Origin: Mytilus galloprovincialis
Taxonomy: Eukaryota; Mollusca; Bivalvia; Mytilida; Mytilidae
DNA length: 64,000 nucleotides
Assembly: GCF_965363235.1 (NCBI RefSeq)
Contig: NC_134847.1
Span: 63,644,439 to 63,708,438 of the forward strand
Direction: 5' to 3'
The position numbers and the translations under genes are program-made. Shown piece by piece: positions 45,801-57,800 of this stretch (the first letter of the stretch is position 1; each line of letters begins with the position of its first letter). The notes under the pieces were generated by a model. That model was not told the DNA's origin and made no database searches. It saw only the letters and a list, made by a program, of their open reading frames with translations.

Positions 45801-48800
45801 AATCTCAGAGTTGTTAGAATAATTCTTTCTCAAATGTATAGTATACTCTTACAAGTACATTTGTACATGTATGTCTTATAGGACTCTCAAACAAGTAAAC
45901 GTACATGTAGTTATAAATAAAAATAGGTTTATATATATCTTAAATGTATTGCATTTGTGTTTGATAAATGAATCCTCTTTGAAATTCAGGCCAGTATTCT
46001 ATATTACCCAGTATTACCCAGTAAAACCCAGTAAAACCCGGGTTTTCCCAGTATTTCCCACTGGGCTGGGCAATACTCATAAAACCCGGGTTTTTGCCAA
46101 CCCTGCATTTAGCCTAAGTTTGGCTGAAATTGATACAGCAGTTTCAAAGGAGAAGATTTTTTAAAGTAAGTCAACATGATGAACAAATTGTGAAAGAAGT
46201 CTTTAAAGGGCAATAACTCCTTAAGTGGTCAATTGACAATTGTGGTCAATTTGACTTAATTGAAGATCTTACTTTGCTGAACATTATTGCTGTTTACAGT
46301 TTATCTCTATCTATAATAATATTCAAGATAATAACCAAAAACAGCAAAATTTCTTTAAAATTACCAATTCAGGGGCAGTAACCCAACAACAGGTTGTCTG
46401 ATTCATCTGAAAATTTCAGGGCAGATAGATCTTGACCTGATAAACAATATTATCCCATGTCAGATTTGCTCTAAATGCTTTGGTTTTTGAGTTATAAGCC
46501 AAAAACTGCATTTGACCCCTATGTTCTATTTTTAGCAATGGCGACCATGTTTGTTGATAGATCACAGTCAACTTCGGATACAATTTACAAACTAGATACC
46601 CTAAGGAACATTCAGTTAAAGTTTGGAAGTATTTGGCCCAGTAGTTTCAGAGGAGAAGATTTTTGTAAAAGATTACTAAGATTTACGAAAAATGGTTAAA
46701 AATTGACTATAAAGGGCAATAACTCCTAAAGGGGTCAACTGACCATTTCCGCCATGTTCACTTATTTGTAAATCTTACTTTGCTGAACATTATTCCTGTT
46801 TACAGTTTATCTCTATCTATAATAATATTCAAGATAATAACCAAAAACAGCAAAATTTCCTTAAAATTACCAATTCAGGGGCAGCAACCCAACAACAGGT
46901 TGTCTGATTCATCTGAAAATTTCAGGGCAGATAGATCTTGACCTGATAAACAATATTACCCCATGTCAGATTTGCTCTAAATGCTTTGGTTTTTGAGTTA
47001 TAAGCCAAAAACTGCATTTGACCCCTATGTTCTATTTTTAGCAATGGCGACCATGTTTGTTGATAGATCATAACTTCGGATACAATTTACAAACTAAATA
47101 CCCAAAGGAACATTCAATTAAAGTTTGGAAGTATTTGGCCAAGTAGTTTCAGAGGAGAAGATTTTTGTAAAAGATTACTAAGATTTACGAAAAATGGTTA
47201 AAAATTGACTATAAAGGGCAATAACTCCTAAAGGGGTCAACTGACCATTTCCGTCATGTTGACTTATTTGTAAATCTTACTTTGCTGAACATTATTCCTG
47301 TTTACAGTTTATCTCTATCTATAATAATATTCAAGATAATAACCAAAAACAGCAAAATTTCCTTAAAATTACCAATTCAGGGGCAGCAACCCAACAACGG
47401 GTTGTCTGATTCATCTGAAAATTTCAGGGCAGATAGATCTTGACCTGATAAACAATATTACCCCATGTCAGATTTGCTCTAAATGCTTTGGTTTTTGAGT
47501 TATAAGCCAAAAACTGCATTTGACCCCTATGTTCTATTTTTAGCAATGGCGACCATGTTTGTTGATAGATCATAACTTCGGATACAATTTACAAACTAGA
47601 TACCCTAAGGAACATTCAATTAAAGTTTGGAAGTATTTGGCCCAGTAGTTTCAGAGGAGAAGATTTTTGTAAAAGATTACTAAGATTTACGAAAAATGGT
47701 TAAAAATTGACTATAAAGGGCAATAACTCATAAAGGGGTCAACTGACCATTTCCGTCATGTTGACTTATTTGTAAATCTTACTTTGCTGAACATTATTCC
47801 TGTTTACAGTTTATCTCTATCTATAATAATATTCAAGATAATAACCAAAAACAGCAAAATTTCCTTAAAATTACCAATTCAGGGGCAGCAACATAACAAC
47901 GGGTTGTCTGATTCATCTGAAAATTTCAGGGCAGATAGATCTTGACCTGATAAACAATATTACCCTAGTCAGATTTGCTCTAAATGCTTTGGTTTTTGAG
48001 TTATAAGCCAAAAACTGCATTTGACCCCTATGTTCTATTTTTAGCAATGGCGACAATGTTTGTTGATAGATCATAACTTCGGATACAATTTACAAACTAG
48101 ATACCCTAAGGAACATTCCATTAAAGTTTGGAAGTATTTGGCCAAGTAGTTTCAGAGGAGAAGATTTTTGTAAAAGATTACTAAGATTTACGAAAAATGG
48201 TTAAAAATTGACTATAAAGGGCAATAACTCCTAAAGGGGTCAACTGACCATTTCCGTCATGTTGACTTATTTGTAAATCTTACTTTGCTGAACATTATTC
48301 CTGTTTACAGTTTATCTCTATCTATAATAATATTCAAGATAATAACCAAAAACAGCAAAATTTCCTTAAAATTACCAATTCAGGGGCAGCAACCCAACAA
48401 CGGGTTGTCTGATTCATCTGAAAATTTCAGGGCAGATAGATCTTGACCTGATAAACAATATTACCCTAGTCAGATTTGCTCTAAATGCTTTGGTTTTTGA
48501 GTTATAAGCCAAAAACTGCATTTGACCCCTATGTTCTATTTTTAGCAATGGCGACCATGTTTGTTGATAGATCAAAACTTCGGATACAATTTATAAATTA
48601 GATACCCTAAGGAACATTTAGTTAAAGTTTGAAAGTATTTGGCCCAGTAGTTTCAGAGGAGAAGATTCTTGAAATAGTTTACGACGACAGACGACGGACG
48701 ACAGACGACGGACGACGACGGACGCCAAGTGATGGCATAAGCTCACTTGTCCCTTCGGGACAGGTGAGCTAATAAAAAGACCAAAACTCAAAACACTTAA

Positions 48801-51800
48801 CTTTGACCACTGAACCATGAAAATGAGGTCAAGGTCACATGACATCTGCCCGCTAGACATGAACACCTTACAATCATCCCATACAACAAATATAGTAGAC
48901 CTATTGCATATAGTATGAGAAAAACAGACCAAAACACAAAAATTTAACAAAAACCACTGAACCATGAAAATGAGGTCAAGGTCAGATGCCAGTTGGACAT
49001 GTACACCTTACAGTCCTTCCATACACCGAATATACTAGCCCTATTGCTTATAGTATCTGAGATATGGACTTGACCACCAAAACTTAACCTTGTTCACTGA
49101 TCCATGAAATAAGGTCGAGGTCAAGTGAAAACTGTCTGACAGACATGAGGACCTTGCAAGGTACGCACATATCAAATATAGTTATCCTATTACTTATAAT
49201 AAGAGAGAATTCAACATTACAAAAAATTTTAACTTTTTTTCAAGTGGTCACTGAACCATGAAAATGAGGTCAAGGACATTGGATATGTGACTGACGGAAA
49301 CTTCGTAACATGAAGCATATATATACAAAATATGAAGCATCCAGGTCTTCCACCTTCTAAAATATAAAGCTTTTAAGAAGTGAGCTAACGCCGCCGCCGC
49401 CGGATCACTATCCCTATGTCGAGCTTTCTGCAACAAAAGTTGCAGGCTCGACAAAAACAGAGATCAAAATTAATATGATAACTAGACTCTCATTATAAGA
49501 AGGAGAGGAGACGTAAGAAGTTTGCTTCGAACACAAGTGGTACATAAATTCTTTATGTGACATTTAATAATATCATTTTGTCAAACAATACAACCAACAC
49601 CTTTATTAATTAGTCTTTTGTTGTTATTAGCTGTAAAATGCAATCAGCTGATTATTGATTTCTGTCAAAATCTTAACGAGTTCAAGTTGAATTTGGAGTA
49701 TTGAGGTGAATTCTGAGTATTGTCTGCTCAGGTATAGTTCAAGAAACCAGAAAAAAGTAAATAAACAAGATGGATGAAACTAAATCGTTATATATATTTC
49801 TTTCGCTAATATCTTTCGCAAATGACAAATTTTAATAGCCACAATTATTATTTTCTCGCAAATTGCAAAAATGGCGACCGCCTGCGGAAACCCTGACTAG
49901 GTACATATTTTCTATAGGCTTGTATGCATATTTTGGCAAAACCGCAAAACAAATTATCAAAGAAAATACAATTTTCTCCATCCATGAAAATTTGTACCCA
50001 TGAAAATGAATGACAATCAATACATGTTTTATCATTTGTCTATGAAATATCATTTCTTCTGTCTATTAGCATCTCTTGGCGGTCACCTATTAAAGGTAAC
50101 AAGATAAGTTTTGGAAAGACTTCCTTATGAAACCATTGAAATATTTGAAAACAGGTAATATACTTTGTGAAATTTTGACTCAATATCCTCAAGTTTTGCA
50201 ATTTAAGTTCATGTAACAGATGAAATGTTTTCTGTTAAAATGTTTTGGTATGTGATTCCCAAAATTTTTACCAATACTTTCATTTTGAAAATGTCACTTT
50301 TTTGTGTACATGTTTCTGTGTAACAATGTCTCTCCTGTGATTGTTGCAGTTAGCATAAAAGGGTAATGGTGACTGCAAAAATGAAATCTATTTATCAGTA
50401 AAATACAGGAAATATGATGTGTATTCTTGATTTTTTGAAGGGTTGTGGCACAGAGATTGTAGCAACATTTTATTTTTTATAGACTATTAATATAATGCAA
50501 ATATTGAATCCAAATGGCAATATTTAAACATATAAACTATGCAAAACATTCAAAATCAATGAACAGAATAATCTCCATGGAAAGGAGAAATACCAATGCT
50601 TATAAAACTACATGTACATACCAAATATATCTGACTTATAATACCGATAAGTAGATCCCTAATCACTAACCTAAACACAACTTAACCTTTTAAACATTTA
50701 AAAATTTGAAAGTCAATGAACCTTGAAAGGGCCAAATTATCTCCATGGAAAAAAGACATGCAAATGCTATTACAATCATTGACTTAACATGAGTGGTTTC
50801 TTTTAAACTAACCTAATCACAAACTTAAACATGTAAACTATGCATAACATTTATCATAACATTACTTACTCTAATAATTCTGGATCTAGTCCTTCATCTC
50901 TCATCTTCAGTTTAATGGCAGTAGGTGGAACACCCTTAAATTTAAAATACAAATTATCAAAGATCATACTTTTTCATTTGAATAATAGGCTAAACCAAGT
51001 CCAGGAAACACCAATTTCATTGATTGATCTTCTCTTTAAAAGATCAATCTTATAGATTAAACCGTTGGTTTTCCTATTTGAATTGTTTTACATTAAATAT
51101 TTTGGGGCCCTTAATAGCTTGCTGTTCTGTGTGAGCCTAGGCTCCATGTTGAAGGCAGTACTTTGACCTATTGACTTTTTATACATTGTGACATGGATGG
51201 AGAGGTGTCTCATTGGCACTCATACCACATCTTGTTAATTATATTATATAGGTTATTGATAAATGATAAACATTTAATTATTGTGGATCAAAAAGAATTC
51301 AGAACTAAACCTTATACTGTTGCATGTGCTTACCTATCTATTTGTATTTTATGTTTTTCAGTCTATTTATAATTGAACAGGGTCACATTGTTGTCTGAGA
51401 GAATGTATTAAACAATTCAACGTCTAGTTTTTAAGATGTTGTGTCTCATTGAGGTTTATCCAACGTCTCTTTTAATTCATATTTGTAGTTTTAAGCTAAA
51501 ATACTAAGAGGAATGACTAAAATGAAGCACATATACTAGCTTTTATTTTCAGAGTTTATGAGTTCATTGATTGTTGGGTGATTAAAGTCTAGTGGTAAAT
51601 ATTGTGCATGTTGATGACAATTGAAACAATTAAAATACTGTCAGAATATTAACAAGTCTTCATACAACTAAATAGCAAAAAACCATGAAAACTGTTGAAT
51701 TTCATCAGTCATGTAAAATAATTAAGAAATTTTCTGAATCAATGATCCATATTATTCCTGTTAAATTTTCAATCAATGACCCATATTATTCACGTTAAAG

Positions 51801-54800
51801 AATGTCGTCAACAATGAAATTCTCTCTGCAAATTGGAACTGATGTCAAATTGATATACATACAAAGTGTAACATTTTGAAGAACTTCATATATCTTGGAT
51901 CTTTTGATACAGGGTTTGTTGATTCTGGTGGGGGTGGGGCTGGAGCTGCTTCATCTGGTGGCTGAAATTAAATACATATTGTTACTAGCAATGTCAAAAA
52001 TATCTGATCTTAAAGGAAAAGATGTGCCCTATAGAGGCTCAGCATTGCAATTAACCATTTTGTACTACCACTTAAATTGATGATTAAACTTAATTGGATA
52101 GAATTTAAATAAACAAAATCCATCTTATCGAATTATTATTTATAAACAATGTTCAAGATTTATATATCCAGAATAATTTGAGATAGTAGTAATGGTTATT
52201 TAACCGGAGCACCTGAGATCACCTCTAGTTTTTGGTGGGGTTTCGTGTTGTTTATTCTTTGGTTTTCTATGTTGTGTCATGTGTACTAGTGTTTGTCTGT
52301 TTGTCTTTTTCATTTTTAGCAGTGGCGTTGTCAGTTTATATTCAATTTATGAGTTTGAATGTCCCTCTGGTATCTTTGTCCCTCTTTTATGAGAAAGATA
52401 TTTGCAATGTTAAATAAATCAAATAAATGTTTTGTAATTCATATGTATTCAGCGTAATATTTTTAAAATCTTACACAAATATTTAGTGATCTGTTAACAA
52501 GCTCCAAGCCAATGAATATCAAAACAATAGTGTACTGTCGTTTTCATTTGGTGTACAAACTTTACAATGAAATTACTCACAATTCTCTAAAATATCAAAT
52601 GGTAAACTGCCTATATGTTTTATTAAAATGTAGTACTATTTACTGTATAAATGGTGATACAAATTAGCAAGACTGATATCCCTTAATTATTGTTGAAAAC
52701 AGATTCTAAGAATAAGATGTTTATGTAACTTACCGGTGGTTGACCTGCTGGCGTGGCAGTGGCTGCTGGTGTGGCCACAGGTGTGTCCACTGGAGGTGGA
52801 GGTCCTCCCGAGGCTTGTGATGAAGTTGTTCCATTAGAAGCACTAGCAGGTGCTGTTACATTTTCTAAACCAGGAACAGATGAAAGCTGCAAAAATAGAT
52901 TACAGAACTTATAGCTATTTTTACATTATCACATATAAGGATAAACCTTCTTATTACATGCTAATCAAACAGTTACGGTTCCTGTTGGACAATTTTCCAA
53001 GTAAAACAAACCAATTTGTTTATTACAGCTATATAAATGCAAATCAGGACATTCAACTGCTGATTTCTGAAAACAAATTTTCTTGGCTCATAACTTGTAA
53101 ATAGCTAAATAAGATCTAGTTATAGGTAGACTCACTGTGCTAAAGGTGCAACCAGCATTTCTTAAATTTAAAATTATATTATTGCTTATAAATTTACAAC
53201 ATTAAATAGATCTATTCCATTAATTTATCTTTTATTGAAATTTTCTGTCTCTTTATATTAATTACGGTCACACCAAACCTTTATTTGTTCTTCAAATGTT
53301 TCAGATGAAAAAATATCATTGAAAAAGTAGGGCAGCAAGCAAACACTTTTTTTTATCATGTTTATGAATCTGAAGTAGCTAATGTATGCAAGTCTTTTTT
53401 TATGTGTCTGATATTAAAATTTACAATTATAACCAGAATACATGTAACTAGTCCGGGTAGTCCCTACTGTTTTTTGCAAACACAAAAAACTATTAGAGCT
53501 ACTAAGGAATTACTCATTATGCAATAAAAGTAATGGGTGACACCTAAACAATCTTGTTGAATTTAAAAGTCTGGTACTATAAAAAATAAAATGAAATAAC
53601 AATAAAAGTTGTAAGCATACAACACCCTATCTCATATAAATGGTTCCTAAAACATAAAGGAGTAGGTCTGGTAAGGGCCTATTTTTAATGTTTTGAATGG
53701 ATTCAAGATAATATCTGTTTACTTTATTGTGTTATTCCAGAACTTTATTTGTTCATGATTTAGGCTAAAAATATATATTTGTTAAAAATAATGAAAGTTA
53801 AAAATGATGCATTTTGAGATTTTGCTACTCAGTTACTGGGCTTATATATGTTAGCGGCAAGTGAAATTAGACATTAAGCTTAAATCCTAAGCAATAAGCT
53901 ACAATAACGCCTAGGCATTAAGTTATTGCCTGAAATTCAGGCTTTAAGCTTATTTCTTGAAATCTGATGATGATTATTCATCCTATTGCCAAACATAATT
54001 TTCGGCAATAAGTAAACTCTTGAATTTATGAATATTTGGTGATTTATTCTTGATAAAAAGGCCTTTCTAAATGATATTTATAAATATACCTTTATTTGAC
54101 AGATCTTCAAAAGTAAGTTTATTTAGTAATTTCAACAGTTAAAAAACAGAATTCACTCATACTTTTTCATGTTTTGTGGTTTACAAAATATTAAAAGGAT
54201 TTAAAAAAGTAATTGTATCCAACTAAAAAAGGGGGGAGATTCTATAGAATAATTATAATATTCATTTGAAAATTTGTACACTTCACTAGTGGAGCTGGTT
54301 TGAACAGGTCAAAGATAGACAAAATTAAGATATGATTTTGTGATCACACCATTTTCCAATTTTTTTATTGGATAAGTAAATTTTCTTAGTTAACAGTTCT
54401 AAAACTTATAATAACAAAATGATTTTTACTCAAATTTTCTATTTTCTTTGACACCAATACTTAGGACAGCAGTTAGGACAGCATAGCTAAGATAATCCTA
54501 AGATAGTTGCGATGTGCATGCTAAAACATGTTGCAAGTCGGTCCTAACTTTATCATAATTTATGTCCTAAGAATATCTTAAAGGACCGATCTTAGGACAC
54601 TTTCGATAAACAGGCCCCAGTTCTCATAATATTATTATGCAACACATTGGTTTTATTTAAATGAATAAATGTCTTTTATTTACTTGCATTTATATTTTAG
54701 GCATAAAGCTTAATGCCTGCACACATTTCCAGGATTTAAGACCAATGCCTGACATCATTTAAGCAACAGACTTACTGCCAAGGCATTAGTTTATTGCCTA

Positions 54801-57800
54801 GGATTTAAGCTTAATGCCTTATTTCACTTATTGCTGCTAACATATATATATTGGACCTGTAACCATGGCAACAGAAACCCCAAAAATAAAAATAAAAGTT
54901 ATTTTTGTTATCAGGGCATCATAGTTTTAGTTTGTAACATAAATTTTTTTTTTCTCTATCGATTTATGAATTTTGAACAGGGGTATACTACTGTTGCCTT
55001 TATTTATGGGCTTAATATTGAAAAGAAATTCTAAATCTGTGACATTGGTGTGAACAGTCCCATGAATTTGTTTGTTTTTACAGAGAATGACACTTAAGAA
55101 TACACAAATGCGGCCACTTCTATTTAAGACGAAAACTGTCTAAAGTTGAACTCAAATGCAAAAATTGTGAAGATTTTGACTTAATGATGCTTGTACCAGA
55201 TACATGTGCATTGTACATGTATTGTCAAAAACAGCCCATATTTATGTAGCAGAAGTATTCTACTTTCCAATAAATAGCTAAAAGTTTACATAACAATTTT
55301 GTTAAACTGATATATTTTGGGGCCAAAAATGGGTCTTACTGAATAACTGATCCTACTCCTTTGTATGCTAGAGTTATTAACCTTAATTTTGTTAACCAAT
55401 ATATTCTTACAATACATAACAATAATGAGGATGGATCATGAGGGGTGTTAAATGGTCAGCAGAAAATTACAATGTAAATGCATGTCATTTTAAAGGGTAT
55501 TTTAAAGTAATATGAATATAATCCTGTTTTGAACTAGATGGACACACTGAGTCGGATTATCAATGAGATAAATAACAAGGTAAAAATCTGTAGGAAGACA
55601 CATCACCTAAGCTGGACACATTGTTCTGATTCCAAGGAGGCCATGCACTGCTCTTACTCCTTAATGCTGCATCCTAATTTAAGAGGCAGTAAATAACAGT
55701 TTAAAGTCTTTATTTGACCATTCCAAAGACCCCACATATTCTTCATATATCACATGATTTATGCATGATTCACTCATGAAATTTGCATGTATTGGCCCTC
55801 ATGCCTATATTATGCATGGCACTTTTAACTGTGTATGAGACCACTCAGTTGTAAAATACAAACCTTGGCCTCTAATAAATTCATTGATACTTCTAATTCC
55901 TGAATTCTGTTTGACATATGTTCTAACTTTTCTTCACACACAGAAGAAAATCTGTTGAGAAATTTAGCTGTATGTGTAACAAAATGGTTTATAAATGCAA
56001 CAATTCTCTTCTGCTGAATGGCTTCCACCTGAAAGAAAACAAAAAGTATTCTTTTAAACCAATAAAAAAGTATTCTTCTTTTAAAATTTTAAGGTGTATA
56101 CAACAAATATATCAGTACTAAGTCTTCTGTATGTTTTAAAATAAGAATCTCCACATGCTGTTTATACAAATGTAAAGATGTGAAGAAAAATTAAATAAAA
56201 AAAGTCTTCTATATTTCTGTATATGATTAAAAAAATATATGTACATGATGTCAAAATGACATTGAAATGTACAACCACTGGAGTGAGTGCCTAAATAATT
56301 TTTGAAATTTAATAAACAACCAGATGCTCCACAGGGCGCAGCTTTATACGACCTCAGAGTTCGAACCCTGAACATTGGGGCAAGTATGGACACAACATTC
56401 AAGCTTGATACAGCTCTGAATTTGGATTGTGAGTTGTCACAACACAGGTTTCTGACACATAATGAATGTGGTCTAAGAACTTAGATTCAGCATATCTAAG
56501 AATTCAATTTTTGATGAAATCAAATAAAGTTAAATTTTGGACCCTTTAGACCTCAATGTGGACCAATTTGATAACCGGGCCCAAACATCAAAAATCTAAA
56601 AACATAAAATTGAGAAAGTAAATGGGGAATGTGTCAAAGCGACAACAACCCAATCATAGAGCAGACAACAGTCAAAGGCCACCAATGGGTCTTCAATGTA
56701 GCTATAATTCCCACACCCGTAGGTGTCCTTCAGATGGCCCCTAAAAATATGTATACTAGTACAGTGATAATGGATGTCATACTAAACTCTGAATTATACA
56801 CAAGAAACTAAAATTAAAAATCATACAAGACTAACAAAGGCCAGAGTCTCCTGACTTGGGACAGGCGCAAAATTGCAGCGGGGTTAACATGTTTATGAGA
56901 TCTCAACCCTCCCCCTATACCTCTAGCCAATGTAGAAAAGAAAACGCATAACAATACGCACATTAAAATTCAGTTCAAGAGAAGTCTGAGTCCGATGTCA
57001 AAAGATGTAACAAAAGAAAATAAATAAAATGACAATATCAATAATACATAAATAACAACAGACTACTAGCAGTTAACTGACATGCCAGCTCCAGATTAAG
57101 ATTAAGCATATATCAAAGAACCCCAAGGATTCAATTTTTGTTGAAATCAAACAAAGTTTAAATTTGGACCACGATTTGGATCAACTTGAAAACTGGGCCC
57201 ATAATAAATCAAAGAGCTGATAGCTCTGAGGTGGAAGAAGGTGAATAAAAGATAACTTGAATTACCATAAAAGCAGCCCCACTAACCCAGCCTGCTTTGT
57301 TCCATTATCGTTATGACGTATTTTTTTCTTCAAACAAGAATGTGTCATAAGTACATAGATTTCCCATCCGTACAATCATTTACTATGTTCAGTGGACCGT
57401 GAAAATTAGGTAAAATCTTTAATTTGGCAGTAAAATTAGAAAGATCATATCATAAAGAACACATGTGTACTAAGTTTCAAGTTGATTGGATTTCAACTTC
57501 ATCAAAAACTACCTCGACCATAAACTTTAACCTGAAGCAGGACGGACTGACAGACCAGAAAACATAATGCCCATAAATGGGGCATAAAAATAGTAAGACT
57601 TGTTACTTACCTGCCAACTTTTGAAAGTTCCCATGGTTTTTCTTTAGTGCGCAACAACAATTTTAAAGGTTACGATTTTAGCGAAGTATTTTGAATGATC
57701 TGGATTGTCTAGAAAAAGTGTCATATTTGTATGATGAGCTTACATGCCTTTTTCTTAAGTCTGTTTGCATGATTCTAGTTATTAAATCAGTAGAAAAGAT

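Larger units (their letters stand above)
44950..48772 (+). mobile_element. Family B tandem-core element with terminal hairpins, Helitron-like 3' end
   Basis: Starts CAAGAGGCTCTCAAGAGCCT (palindrome 44954-44969) and ends with the hairpin AGCTCAC..GTCCC-TTC-GGGAC..GTGAGCT followed by AA (48740-48772). It sits exactly between A and T of the family A sequence ATTAGA|TAAAAAG, with no duplication. Insertion between A and T and a CTAA-3' end next to a hairpin are Helitron traits, but the expected 5' TC is absent. The core is an array of about 502-bp units. Confidence 0.75.
43968..49453 (-). repeat. Family A element, full length, minus strand, interrupted
   Basis: Has both ends: the unique tail 'ACAAGAGTGCACACGCTGAA' at 43968 and the TGTCGAGC hairpin at 49417-49453, with about nine diverged 150-bp units between them. 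The family B element (44950-48772) splits one unit between 'ATATTAGA' and 'TAAAAAGACC'. Without it the element would be about 1.66 kb. Confidence 0.8.
43466..49895. mobile_element. hAT-type element boundaries enclosing nested insertions
   Basis: CAGGGTTTCC at 43466 is inverted as GGAAACCCTG ending at 49895, and both sides carry the exact 8-bp duplication ACTAGGTA (43458-43465 and 49896-49903). Short CAGGG-type ends with 8-bp duplications define hAT elements. No transposase is visible. Most of the interior is later insertions (family A, family B, a second hAT MITE) and an inverted duplication of the left end. Confidence 0.7.

Noticed and set aside
46475-46699. 74-codon frame in the 502-bp array
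   Set aside because: The later near-identical units carry the same region without keeping the frame open, so no selection on protein is suggested.
57612-57635. ATG exon candidate on the minus strand (MGTFKSWQ, then GTAAGT donor) in phase with the WASHC3 coiled-coil exon
   Set aside because: The true first exon at 60750-60800 encodes the conserved MDSDGLPLVGPGVDYTK; this one matches nothing. It could at most be a rare alternative start.
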